This document shows positions 48,701 through 61,605 of a stretch of DNA of 64,000 bases, piece after piece (position 1 is the first letter of the stretch; every line of letters starts with the position of its first letter). A program made the position numbers and the translations under genes. Origin of the DNA: Liolophura sinensis (Eukaryota > Mollusca > Polyplacophora > Chitonida > Chitonidae); assembly GCF_032854445.1 (NCBI RefSeq), contig NC_088302.1:38198191-38262190 (forward strand), given 5' to 3'. A model generated the notes under the pieces. That model was not told the origin of the DNA, did no database searches, and saw only the letters and a list, made by a program, of their open reading frames with translations.

Positions 48701-51700
48701 TTACTATTGAAGCACCCCTCGAATTCGATAATAAGTACCCCAGTGGCAACGAGCACAAACGATTAACAACTCAAGAAAGATACAAAATGAGTTAGGAGCG
48801 GCATCCCTTGGGGGATTGACACAGGGTCTTAGTTGGCGGGGTCGGCCTTAAGCCCACGGAGTACTATTTTACCGGTTACTAATCACTAATCATCATTCGC
48901 CCTGTTCACATTGGTGATAATGTAATGTTTTGATACGAGAGTAAAGCGAAAAAGCCACACTTTAGTGACTGTGCCAAGCAGCTGTCATTCGGCCACAATA
49001 TCTTGTTATTAAATTGGGCTTTCCAGTTTTTAAAGTTTTTAAATTAACCAGTCAACCCCACATTAGTCCCACATTAAAAACCTGACGAAAATCAGGTTAT
49101 CTCGATGTCTTTTTTGACGTAGTATATCTTTATGCCCCTGCCCACGACACGAGGCATTCTTTTGACAGCGCTGACTTTCTTCGGTGTTGCAGGTTTATTA
49201 AGGTGTCCCCAAATCTAAAGTTCGTTCTACAATGCTTTAACGCGGGAAGGCGTGGAGAACTAGGGGATACTTGGAGAAAAGGTCTTTGTGAATGTGGCTC
49301 AATGTTTGGCAAGAAAACAGAGTCTGTTTGCCAACAGCCACATGAGTCATCATCTTAGCGCGGGGAACTCTCCAATGTGAGGAGGAGCGAAATCAATTTG
49401 AATGCTTTTCAAAGAGGACATGCTTTGGCAAACTTTCGCAGTTTTCATTTCTATCCCGTCTAGAACCTGCGTCAGTGCAGCCAACTCTATAGCAGGCCAC
49501 ACTAGAGACGAATTGCACAGCCCTACCCCGCCATCCATTCAACACACTGAAAAAGCGGGATTTACTTAACTTTCTCTTTTTTTTCTATCATAACCCAACA
49601 AAATTTGCTACGACCTGCATTCTTTCACATGCAACAAACACATTTTCTTTCCGTGCCCTCTGATAACTTTTGACCGTATCCGAGGAGACCTGGGGAGTGG
49701 AGAGGTGCGTGTCTACATGATGAGTGCATCCGTTTCAAACCGCCGTTTAAAATAGAAACATAATGTAATTAACCGTTTCCTAAGTTTTTGGCCCCATCGT
49801 TACACTGCTGAGAGACTGAGAGAAACAGGTCGAACCAGCCTTCCACATAAATAAAACGGAGCCTATTTCTGCCTCTTTACACCCCCCCCCCCACACCCGG
49901 CACAAGCTGGACACCTGATTGGAGTGTTCGTAGGTTGTTTTGTTCACTGTCCTGACATAGTTGTTGCACGCTCCATTTGTTCTCTTGTAATCAGAGAAAG
50001 TGTCCAGGAAAAAGGGATTGTGTCAAACCAGAAAAACAAATCGGCCTTTTGTTCAAATAAATGACTTCACCCCAAACAATAAGAGCACTAATAGGTTATC
50101 CGTGATGTTAAGCAAGGCGGTTATGCTTTTCCCCCCAAGAAGTTAAAAAAAGTAAGAAAAAGAATATATAAACATTCAAAAATACTAGCTGTAAGGTTGA
50201 ATCAGTTTACAATCATAGCCGTGCTATGTGTTGAGATAATAAAAGGATGACTACTTAGGATGATGTGGGAACCTTGGCCGCTATCAATAATTTTGGTCCA
50301 AGCTTTCAAGTCTGGTACTTAATCCCACCTTTGTGATGACGATCTGTGGGCTAACTGCTTACGTAGTGCTCATCTAACACAAGAGAACAATGGTTTGGGC
50401 ATCAGTATCAATTTCTCGTTATGAGGTACTTTAATAGTGGGCACTCACGTAGGAGAAAGCGCGCTATACATTCATCTGTAATATTGCATCAGCTATATGG
50501 TCAGCTGTATGGATAGATCGCAAAATCTGTGGATAGCTAAACATGGAGTCCAGGACAACCAAGGAGTTGACATTGGATGTACAAATGTTTTCGTAATAAA
50601 GGCACTCGGGACTGTGCCATCGGCATAGGCTAATCGAGATCTCGATAATAGGATTCATGTGGATATATGGAGAGACGTCCAGTTTATACAACTTGATTTT
50701 AGCTTGCATCAGACCCATCGCCGTTCACATTGTTACTGTATCTATACACCTGAGATGCTTACATATCACCCCCACTATAATACTAGAAATAGATTTCTTG
50801 TGTAAGTGGAAAAAGACAAATGTGTGGTAAAATATGTTTAGGCTACTGATCTGGAAACGGTACCTGAGTTGTCACATGGTTTCCTTTTGTCATGCCAAGA
50901 TACATGAGAGAACTGTTAGACTTAAGAAGCTAAGGTGATAATTGGTTGGTCATAAGGACCTACCGATCAGGGCATTGCACCTGCCGTTTTGGCGCCACCT
51001 TGAAGAGGTAGTACACGGGAAACGTAGACTAAACCCACTGCCGTGCACCTGTTACATGTAGTTCAGCTTTGAAAAGTAGTCTGCATAAAGAAAACACTTG
51101 ACCGTTACGTAGGGGGTCAGGTGTTTCGTCATTTCTTGCAAGCGTATGTGTTAAATCACAAATCATGGGATATATTATATGTCTTCTTTAGGCCTGTTGA
51201 ATGATACGATTGACTTTTAGCTGTGGTCGGCGCAGTGACCAATTCACCTTATGCGCGAGAAATGAAATATTAACTTGAAATACTCTAATTTTAAAAAAAG
51301 AAACCGTATTACCTCATGTAAAGATTCCAGTTGCGTTTGTTTCAAGACATTTTCTCCGAACCTTCCTTCCGCCATGGACGTGTAAAATGTGTCTACTTCA
51401 AGCCGTTTTTATATATTCTAGGTAAATATGTATGAGCTCCGTATTTGCGACAAAAAATTCACTGCGTTAAAGCAGCATAAGGCTCGTACGAAATCTAGCA
51501 AATAAACAACAAACCGTCTTTGATGTCTCCACTGCAGATGACCCAGGAAAGTCGTCAAGGTGTTTCGAGGATTTCTTCACAGTTTGTTCCCTTAACGCCT
51601 GCTCGCCCTCTGCGATTTGGGTAAAACATGTTAAAGGTTCTGACCGGATATAATGCAACAGACCATTCCGGGCTTTCAATCAAGAACACGCATTTCACCA

Positions 51701-51887
51701 ACCATGATCAGTATTATTGTTTTTAATTGATTTCTATACATTTGATACATTATCTTTGTGAGCATAATTATGCTGGTGGAACAATCTTTATGCGCCAACT
51801 CCTACACATTGGCCTATTGTGTAAATTAAGTAAAAATGGTCTTTGATTCTATTTTACTAACGACCCGTTTCCGTCTGTTTTCTACAG
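45759..51887 (+). other. INF2 intron 1
   Basis: The intron is 6.1 kb, GTAGGG to TTCTACAG. It contains a roughly 65-bp tandem array at 47810-48265, described separately, and a C-run near 49880. The open frame 47283-47693 (+, 136 codons) has no start context, composition or motif that I recognise and is treated as chance. No other coding exon was recognised. Confidence 0.85.
47810..48265. repeat. Tandem repeat, about 65-bp unit, about 7 copies, in INF2 intron 1
   Basis: Each unit has TTTTGACGGCAGATGTGTCA, AGTTATACACTTTGAAA and GAGACAACGTTTACCA in order, with steady divergence towards both ends. The frame 47759-47974 lies in it. Confidence 0.85.
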
Positions 51888-52003
51888 CTCTCGACAAAAG
51901 CAATGTCGCAAGCAAGAAACAAGTGTTTGAGCTATTGTCGGCCATGTGCGTTTACTCAAATCAGGGGTACGCACGCGCACTGGAGGCTTTGGAACACTAC
52001 AAG
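51888..52003 (+). CDS. INF2: INF2-like exon b (DID armadillo helices, KKQVFELL motif)
   Basis: The exon is 116 bp: two bases completing the split Ala codon, then 38 codons, ending in phase 0. The acceptor is TTTTCTACAG and the donor AAG/GTAAGTT, close to consensus. The protein contains KKQVFELL followed by SAMCVYSNQGYA and ends ALEHYK. Vertebrate INF2 has KKQVFELLAALCIYSPEGH and ends ALDHYK at the same places, and the exon has the same length and boundaries as I recall for human exon 3. This is the most conserved stretch of the window. It codes for DID armadillo helices near the DAD-binding groove. The frame stays open into the intron, so the longer open stretch 51836-52060 is not the true coding extent. 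Confidence 0.93.
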
Positions 52004-55000
52004 GTAAGTTTTGTGATAAATTACCAATTCTCACCTGGAATAACTAACACAAATAATTAACACGTTTATCTGCGATTTTTCAACAGGTTGTCAGATGTAT
52101 TTGTCTTCCACTAATCAAATTTCTGAGCGCCCTTAGACAAGTGAAACATTCAGCTCGAATCCAACGCTTGTTGGGGTGGCTGCGGCTTTGAGTCAGGAGA
52201 TTTGTCAGGTAGCTGGCTGAAAGGCCCATGGTTTCCTTCGGTTTCCGCAATCCCTATACCTGACCGCCTGCCTATATGCGAAATATTCTTCAATATTTCT
52301 ACACCAAACACTGATGAAGTTAAATATCCTATTTCGTAACATTTTGCAGGTGTCTATTTAGCTTTTTTGAAACATTATAGTAACAGGTGTACTTGTATAT
52401 GCGGGCTTATACTTAAATTGTGCGATGGTGCGATATCTGGCTGTATGCCAGCCGGCCTTGTATAAACGAGTCGTGACCTTATACAAAGTTAGGAGGATGG
52501 GAATGTTTTCTGCCTGTACCTGCATTCAAATTGGACAGTATGACTCAAAAATTTATGCTTATAATCCTAATTTATATCGAAATTTATGTGTGTGACATCA
52601 CACATTGTCAGCTTCAGTTCCATTGTGTTATTTTCTCCTTTTTGTTTCCTTCCACCATTTTTTCAATGAGCACATTTATAGTTCCAGTAACACTTCTTGA
52701 AATATTGTATCATAAATCAATGGTTCCCCCTTTCACGCTATCACGACGTCCTTGTGCAACGAAGGACATTGTATTTAAAAGTGAAGCTTTCAGACGAGAG
52801 AGCTCTTCATCCATCTCCGTTTGTGGCAAAAAAGTATGTTAGCTTCGTGCGATTTGAAACCTCGCATTCTTCAGGCAAGGTCTATACGCGTCCTTACTGG
52901 ACGTGAGCTTTGGGCCTTTACATTCAGGACAAGAGTCATAAGGCAGTATATCGGAACCAGCTCGCGACAACCAGGGAGAGATAAAAAGGTACGTTCGTCG
53001 CTCTCCCCTATTCCCTTTACATTTTGTAAACTCTGCCGTATGTTTGAACTCTAGCAAGTTTTCAGTGCAGGTTATCGTGAGCCAAAGTCCGATTAAGGAT
53101 GTCGTAAAGTCGTCTTTTTTATATCTACTCACTCACGGAAAGGAAGAACTTAACGAGCTATGAAACTGTATCAAGATTCGAGACGTGTGTGTGAAATGAA
53201 GCCAAAACATGAAGGACGAAGGTAGCAAGAGCTAATGTAGTCTTCGGCACGAGTGGAGGAGTAATGTTGCGTTGTCGGCCATTGTGAAAGCTGTTTATAC
53301 AGACCAAACTGATTTGTGAGGCTTTCATTATGTGGAATTCCAGAGGGACTTAGATCCCATTTCTCCCATGTATATGTCCGTCTATTCATCCTGGCTGTAT
53401 CTCTACAATTGGTTCGGTTATCCACAGCGTGTGGAGAAGAGTGGAGAGGTTACATGCGTTGACTAGGTGACAATGGCCAGGTATAAGGGCCACAGTCACC
53501 ATGCTGTGGACAACAAGAGTTTCAAGTCAAACTATTAATTGTTTGGATAAAAGCCCAATGAACACTGACAGATCTTAAATTCCCGAAAAGGAACTGGAAT
53601 TTCTAGAGAAGTAGTAATTATCAGGATTTCTTGTGATTAGAATTCCAACTCAAACGTCCAATTGTCTGAATTTCGTACGTTCATGTAGTATGCTGTACAG
53701 TTGGTGCTTTGATTATCGTACGACATTGTCATGGTGTTTCAGATACTCACGAGATCATTTCGAGCGATACCGTGAGCTGCACATGCGCGACGGTTGATGC
53801 GACGAGAACACGAGTTAAAAGGAAATGCGGTTATCAAGATATCTTTTAGACCTCCATTAATTAGAACTATTGTTTTCGATTTTCAATCCCAAAATAAAAT
53901 ATCAACAAGGTTATAAATGTCATAGGCTGTTTTTAAATACAAGCTAACAATGTTTGCAGGCAGTGGCTTGACGAGAAATGGCCGAATTACCCATTCTGGT
54001 CTCGTATCTTGCCGCCGTGACAGCCGAGTCTGATCTCAGATGAGTGTATATATCGCCGCGATTTGTCCCGGATGATTTCTATTTGTTGAATATTCATAAG
54101 ATGTCCTATTAATAGTTAATGCGTTTGTAATGTCTGTGTGGATAGAGAGAAATAACAAGTCATACAGTTGCCTGGGGGGCTTATATTGAGAGGTGCAGAA
54201 GGCTTTAGCTAGTGCTTATTTCTACTCGGCGCGTTCCGTGTTCACTAACCTGTCCTGGGAGCAGGTAAATTTGACAGGTGTATTAAGAGGGGACAGGTAA
54301 AGGTCTGACAAGTTCGAGTGACAAATTCACAATTCATATGGCTGACTCACGCTGTCTTTCTTCTCCTGCATTTGGCTGTTGTCATTCGCAACACCGATAT
54401 TTTAAACCTTTTTTGTGTGCAGTAATACTGCAATGTGCACCCTTTTTTTTACATATTTTACTTGTCTATTCCGAGCTCTATTCTATAAATCCAGTATGCA
54501 TATACCTTCCCGCAGGCTACCCTTCACTCGAACCTCCGATCTGGTGTAATTTATTGGCCCACTTATCGGCCTGTATCAATCAGTCAAGATTGACCTTGGT
54601 TTGTCTTCCGGCTAACATTTAGAGTGTCGTTACACCCAGTACTTTAAAAATGTTTCAAACTGGTGCACAAAGTAACAAACAACTTGTGGCAAAAGACAAA
54701 GTTCACCTCTCGCACTGATAGCATTACCCGCCCAGTTATAACAAACATGTCTAGGACAAGGAGAAATGTTGCGGATCGAGAAATAGTGCATGCATTTAAT
54801 GATTTCATTGCAAATTTTGAACTTTTCCAAAAAGACATGATTGTTTCGATACAGCAATGGTTGACAACAATAATTTGTAGTTTTTTTAAACAAATTCTGC
54901 ATCACATTACACAGTGAAATACTGTTTGCGATTTGCAAATGTTAAATCACGTTGTTCTAAAACGCAATGGATCAAAATTGTCATTAGATGTGGAAATTTG

Positions 55001-58000
55001 AAGAACTTTCAGTTATACAAATAAAATCAACCTTTTGCAGAGCTGGATAAGGCCGGATCATGTCTGATCAAAAATATCCCGCACCCCTTAGCCCATTTTA
55101 GCCCCAGGGTCCACGAACCCCCTCCCACCGCCTGAAGTGGTCTGTATATGATGTGCTCTTCACAGCTTATAGATGATGCCTAGATTTGACGAGCGGGTTT
55201 GAAAAGCTGGATTAATCCCGTTGATCGCTCAATTAGATAGCTATTACACGACGAGCTCTCCAGTCGGATGTGGACGTTATAGTGAAATCCCTGGGTAAGC
55301 GGTTGCCAGTGAGTAGATTACCGCAGAACGCGAGATGACGAGCTCCTTTAGGAAGTTGTCGTGAGTTGAGATTTGATCGGGCAATCCAAGTCAATACTTA
55401 CATTTCTTCCAAGGGCTTTAGCCGTGGGCTTGGTCGAGAGCAACAACAACAAGGGCCTGAGAGCAATTAAGCACAAAACAATGGAATAAGAAGAAAAAAG
55501 TTGGGTTGGCCTTCCTAAACTACTTAAACAGCAATTCTCTAGAAGTTCTTTTCTATTTAGGTTGTTTGCCCAGCAGTGAGGGATCACCCCTGATGGGTTA
55601 CACATGAAAGAATAAGGTGCTGACGTTGGTGACTTCCTTATTGCCATCCCTGTATGATTAATGTGCCTAAATGACTTTCTGCAATTATATTCATTACTTT
55701 TGTGTGCTACGCTGGATGATAGTTGCATGCTTTGTAGTAAAAGTTTGACGACCCTTAAATTTGGTGTGGCCAATCTGTTATATACATGCGCAACTCTAGC
55801 CCCTTATGGTTACACCGTCCCGGTAAACCACCCCTGATTCTCTGATCACGGGTACAACTGTTACGGAGGGACGTAAGGTCTAACCCTGACCATTCTTCAC
55901 ATGTGACAGCCCTGTCTCAGCCCTGTTACCATGCTACCGGTCACGGATTAGGCCCACATAAAATTAAGTTGATAGACTTTACAAGTGCACAGCAAAAGTG
56001 TCACCTGAATATCTAGTCACGTGACTTCCTATTGGGTCGTTTTGCCACTCCGACTCCGTAACTGCCCTGACCCTTAATGTTATCTGAAGTGTTGTAATAT
56101 ATCACTCGGACCATATCACGGCATAGGAAGTGCTTCACACCCTTGTAAATAGTTTTACAGATTAATGCCTTGTTTTAAAGTATGGTAGTGTGATAACTCC
56201 CCTCCACCTCGCCCGTGTCCCCCGGGGACCTAGCACTGTCCCCAAGGTTGTATGAGGGTATTGAGATTGACGATAGGGCTTTATCCTATAAGTCCGCTTT
56301 GATCTAACCGCCGAACCTTGGCTGGGATCCTCACGTCTAACTGACGTTTGTCTCTCTTCTCAACTACTTCCTGTTTAAGTCATTTTTCACGAGGTTTGGG
56401 CCAGGTTTTATTCTCTTAAGCGTGCCTTTAATTCCAGTTTCGGTTGAGCAAACTTTAAAAATCAAACATGTTAAATTCAAACAGAGAAGCCGATAGAAGT
56501 CAGCCATGGCAAGTTACAGCGCCCCCTTCAGTCTGCCTTTCCAGGTCTGTGTACTTTTAACACCGCTTTGCGGCATGCTTTGTCTCCGCCATTACCTGTC
56601 CAAGTCCCTCGGATGGCTGCAGCCTGTATTTCGTCGGTTCCCAGCTCCTTGAGTCATAAGAAAGACACTAAAATATAGAAGCGGAATGAGGCGAAGTCTT
56701 TGCACATGTCACAGCGAGAATGGAATACAAAATTATAAATGATTCCCATAGATTTTACCTATATGATAAACCATAGGTCATTTAATACACATGTCAACTG
56801 TGACAGTTGTATTTAAACGATTGGCCTAAGACTTGGCCTAAGTGATGCGAGAATAAACATGTACTTCGGAAAAACATGACAAATTTTCCAATATAATACC
56901 AAATGAACTATAAATATACCCATGTCGACGAATCAGCATACAGTTTTTATATAGTTACCACGTGACTTACGGTTGAAGTTGGGATCTATTCATTGATAGT
57001 ATGTATTCTCATTTGAAATTTGAACGGTAATGAAACGGCGTCAAAAGCCTTACCTTGTGGTTAGAGACCTTTAATCCGATAAAAAGATGATAGATTATTC
57101 ACAGCCAAACCTACAGCTGTTGACACTGCTAACTGAATGCCTTGATTCATGTTGTGTGTTCTACTGTATCCTGTTCTTTAACAGTGTGCCACCCCAAAAT
57201 CTAGCTAGGTAGGCAAGCGGTTTCTACCCATATTTTATATTCTGAATGTTATTTTGCAAGCTATTTCATGGTTGGGCGATTTTCAATGATTTTAATCGTC
57301 TGACCCGGAGAAATATTGTACGGGGCTAAGTTAACACCCTTCTACTTACGCCTCGTATGATGGTCCTTTAAACGTGAGACTATTGCCCAACCATACTGTC
57401 ACGTATTCAACAACCCATCGTACACGGTTTACACGCGTCTTCAAAGAGCGACTTAAATGTATAATCCTCTTAGACGTCTTTAAAATTCAGTGTATTGGAA
57501 ATGATCGTCATTACCTAAGATGCAGAGGAATTTTTTGGTGTCTATACCAACGTACACATCTTGCTGACCCTGTGGTCTTGACATGCCCCTTGCAGTATAC
57601 ATCACAAACATCTTGCTGTTTTGTGTGAATTATTAGTGTGCTAAGCGACAGGAGCGACCACAAACTTTCCAGCTAAAGAAACGAGCCACGATCAAGTTAC
57701 GCGTAGTTAAGTAGACGGGATTATATAGAGTAAGGATCAGTAAGTGGCCCAGTCTGACACCATTGTATAGGCCTACCAAAAACTCTAACACAGGCGCAAT
57801 CGACAATGAAGTTTAGGGCTCGCGGCTTGTCATGTTTCACACCTGACAAAACAAACCGTTGAACTGTTTGGTCAGTCCGAAAATTATCTACTATCAATAT
57901 GTATCCTGCTTTCAACGCGGTGCAAGAGGTCGAAGAAAGCACAAAAACAGAATTAAAATAACATCCTGAACACAAATTACTCTTTGGACAATAACATTCA

Positions 58001-58977
58001 TTTTCACGCAATCAAGGACCCTCGGGGTCATTCCTGCAAAATGGTCAATTTGTAAGTTGCTTTGGTACCCCCAAAGGCTAACACACGTTAGTAATAAATT
58101 GAGAGGAACAATAACAGTTTTAAGGATTTATTCGGGCATTAATTTGTTTATAAATGTATTTTTATTTTGGTTTCACGTTGTTTAAAGTGGACACAGTCAT
58201 ATAGGAGTAAAGGCGAACTATCAAGTATTGGATCAGTGTTAACATGGCCATCAGATTTGTTTTTCCCCAACAAGGGTCGTGTGTTGAGTTAAAAGGATCA
58301 ATGGGTCATGGCTGGGTTTGAACTTGGAGATACAAAAGAAAAGTATGGTAAATCCAGCGCCTCGGGAAATGGTATCTCCAAAAACTAGTGAGCTGAAGTA
58401 TGAAGGCTTTCAACCGATTGGAACCGCTGTTGCAAAGATAAACGCATGTATACGCTTGCCATCTGGTGTGTGCAGCTTGTATTATAACACAGTCATATTA
58501 AGCTACCAGAATATTCGACTAACCCTTCCCATGTGCAGATACATTTTGAATTACATCTGATTGGTATCTTAAGCTTTGCAACAACATCGTGTGAGGATGA
58601 GCAACAAGGTGTCCGCTAACCCGGCTTAAGTCTCGTGATTCTATCATTTGATCACATGATCTCGGTCAATGAAAGGATACAATGAAGTCTTGACTTCTAT
58701 ATATACATGTACGATTAAAGTAGTTATTTTTACCTCTTCTTTTGAACAAGCGACTCAACGATGATGGCAACTGTTTAGTGTATAGCCACCCCTCTCATAC
58801 ATCCCACCGCCTCATAATGCTATCTGAGTATAAAAGTTGTATATAGATATTATTACATTGGATCAGGTGATTTTCTGTTTCCACTCGAAATTTGATGCTG
58901 ACATCTGTTACAGTAAACCTAAATGCGTTTCTTTAGTATTAAATGTATCAATAACGAATTGTTATCTTCTGTTTCAG
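52004..58977 (+). other. INF2 intron 2
   Basis: The intron is 7.0 kb, GTAAGTT to TGTTTCAG. It contains a decayed SINE tail at about 52205-52320, a stretch with few stops in several frames at 54630-54940, and an antisense open frame of 141 codons at 55348-55773. None of these shows a recognised domain. Confidence 0.88.
52205..52320 (+). mobile_element. SINE family B remnant in INF2 intron 2
   Basis: CTTCGGTTTCCGCAATCCC, GACCGCCTGCCTATATGCG, AAATATTCTTCAATATTTC and ACACCAAACACTGATGAA keep the order of the family B 3' half but are heavily decayed. Confidence 0.5.
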
Positions 58978-59137
58978 ACGACGAAAAAATTACGGTACCG
59001 TTTCGGAGTGATTTTGGATGAGTTGAACAAAGAAGAAAGTATATCATACCGAGCAGCTCTGTTGGGCTTCATTAACTGTTTGATAATTTATTCCAAGGAC
59101 ATCGAGGACAGAGTTCGAATTCGTAACGAGTTCATCG
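58978..59137 (+). CDS. INF2: INF2-like exon c (end of DID, RNEFIG motif)
   Basis: The exon is 160 bp: 53 codons plus one base. The acceptor is TTCTGTTTCAG, with a good pyrimidine tract, and the donor is ATCG/GTAAGTG. The product starts TTKKLRYRFGVILDEL and ends RIRNEFI, with the Gly split into the next exon. Vertebrate INF2 reads QYRFSIVMNEL and RTQLRNEFIG at the same positions. The two arginines matching human R214 and R218, which I recall as hotspots for inherited kidney disease and neuropathy, are both present. The exon ends in the same phase as human exon 4. Alternative formin families have diverged RYEF- or QYEF-type motifs here. Confidence 0.93.
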
Positions 59138-60119
59138 GTAAGTGTACTTTGGATCCTCTTTTTCTCATTCCCTATTATTCCATATATCAGTTGTAATGTT
59201 ATTTTGCCTGTGATTTTCTGGTTTCACTCAGCTGCATTGAGATGTACATGTTGGTATATAACGAACAAAGTAAATTACGTGTCACACACGTTTGACCGTT
59301 AGTTAAATTTGTCCACTCACACAAGCTTTAGCCTGACGTTATCTTTTTCTTTGCAACATTCATATATAAACTAGCTTCGAGCTAATCATTGTTGTCTTAC
59401 AGGTAAAGTATGAAAGGTAAAGAAAAAAGTCACTTGTGCTTCATAAATGCACTCAGTAACGCTCATTTACGGGTTAAATTAAATCATGAAACGCCTCGGG
59501 TCTAGTCTTATCTTATAAATAACTGTTGTGATGCCTGCCAACTTACTATGTTCATTTCTATACCTGACTCACTTCATCTTCTTAAGAACGTGTGCAGTTT
59601 TAATTAGCTGAGTACTAAGGTTTATAATTTTCGTGGAAACATCATTAAATTAGACATGCAAGCTGGACAAAAACTGGTGTAGATTAATTTTTTGGTCTGG
59701 TGAATATATATTACGTTTTCACTGTTTCATCAATTCAAACGACATCTCTACGTTACTGGTACGTAAACTCAACCACATCTACGGTAGGCCGTATACTACT
59801 ATATCTGAATATTGAGTAAAACCTCCACACGTGATTGCCAGGAGGTTATCTCACCAAGCTCGTGCGGGTGTGGGCTGTGAATAATTATTACCATGTCACA
59901 GAGATGTATGTGATCTAACACATACCATCCCAGTCTCTCGGAACAATCTGCCGCCCTTTTGTGAAAAACGTCACTTTCAATCATGGTCAAACTAATTTTA
60001 AAAACCGCTACTTGAATACCGAATCACGGCAGACATGAGGATCGGCGAGGAAAAGAATTCTAAAACGTTAAGGTTGAATTTCACAACAGTATTATTATTA
60101 TTTAGGATTTGCACTGTCC

Positions 60120-60250
60120 GGATATAGCACAGATTTTATGTCTAAAAATTGCCTGGGACTTTTTCGGGGTTTGAACCAGCGAAGGCACGTAATCACCAGT
60201 TGTCCCTACATAAGCTGCTGTACAGATCTCGTCGTAGACGTGATTGCCAG
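60120..60250 (-). mobile_element. Possible tRNA-derived SINE remnant in INF2 intron 3
   Basis: The minus strand holds GCTGGTTCAAACCCCG, a good B box (GGTTCAAACC), with TGGTGATTACGTGCCTTC before it. A convincing A box is not seen. It differs from families A and B. A degenerate tRNA pseudogene is equally possible. Confidence 0.35.
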
Positions 60251-61257
60251 TGGAGGGTCGTGTCTGACAGCGGCTGATTAGAGCAGAATTGTGGGATTAA
60301 ACCCATGATTATTGTCCCTTGCGTGAGCTTTGTAAAAATGCAAACGCCTTTTTATCTGCCGGGAAGATGAGGGCGAGTCTCTGTGTAAGAGTAGCGTAAG
60401 GCAAATCCTCAGACAAACTTGGAACAAATTTCGCCAAACTTCAAATCCTGGCAAAAGAGTGTAAAGTCTAGGGTAGAGTGTCTTGACACCCTCAGTTGAA
60501 GGTTAGAGAGCTGCCAGGTGTTACAGGCTATTGTCTCTTGTATTCCATCGACAGTCTGCCTGGTGAGTCCGAGGATTTTGCTGGTCAGCCAATTCGAACA
60601 GGCCACAATTTAATCGATTAAACGGTTAAATCTGTAAATACCCGCTAAGGTGAATGTTTAATTAAATACCATGCCGATAAATACTCAAGCTAATAAGTTT
60701 AGCTCGGAGGCAGATATCTATTTATGATGTTTTTATTTTGGGCTCATTGTTTTTATGCTGTGGCTATTCTTTGTACCTTTGGACATTTCTAACCCATATA
60801 ATTACTTCACTGCCAAAAAAAGTTTGTCTGGACAGGGTCTTGTGTCGCCACTGCATATGTAATTTGCACGCCGCGGGCAGTGGGCCATTAGAACACTGTC
60901 GGAAATCACTGACATTTGAAGATGATTGGGAGGTCAGACTTCTTAATCACTACCAACCTCACTCTTTTACATATTTTCCAGGATAAATATAGATTAAGCT
61001 ATAATCGGAGTGGTTTGAATTCTGGTCATTTTGGACAGTATTGTTCATCGCCATCTTCAGAAAGGGAAAAAAATGCATAAAACGTATTGACATAGAACTG
61101 ATACGACAGCCTGGGTTAAAACCACTCAATGAAGTGTAATGGAAAGCCATTGTTTAACGATTTCTGCCATCAGTTTTAATTCTAAATGCCAAATTCCTGC
61201 GAGTTATTTTTGAAAACTGATCACCCATATGTCGTTTGAGAATTTATCGACTTTATA

Positions 61258-61605
61258 AAACAGAACATGCTGTAGCAGTATGTCATTTGTTACAAACAGA
61301 GAATAAAACTGAGACGTAGCAGTGTATCGTTTGTTACTAACACAAAATAAAATGAAGCTGTAGCAGGGCATCGTTTGTTACCAACACAAAATAAAATGAA
61401 GCTGTACCAGGGTATCATTTGTTACAAAGACAAAATAAAATGCAGCTGTGACAGGGTATCGTTTGTTACTAACACAAAATAAAATGAAGCTATATCAGTA
61501 TTTCATTTGTTACAAACATAGAACTGAACTAAGACGTAGCAGTGTATCGTTTGTTACTAACACAAATAAAATGAAGCTTTAGCAGGGTATCTTTTGTTAC
61601 AAAGT
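61258..61605. repeat. Tandem repeat, 44-bp unit, about 8 copies, in INF2 intron 3
   Basis: The unit contains GAAGCTGTAGCAGGGTATCG, TTTGTTACTAACACAAAATA and AAAT. Two copies carry a variant with ACAAACAGAGAATAAAACTG and AGACGTAGCAGTG, spaced as if a longer block had been duplicated. Confidence 0.9.

Noticed and set aside
51836-52060. Whole 74-codon open frame as the coding unit
   Set aside because: Only 51888-52003 is conserved and bounded by splice sites; the ends read through intron sequence.
58837-59196. Whole 119-codon open frame as the coding unit
   Set aside because: Formin similarity begins exactly after TTTCAG at 58977 and ends at the GTAAGTG donor at 59138.
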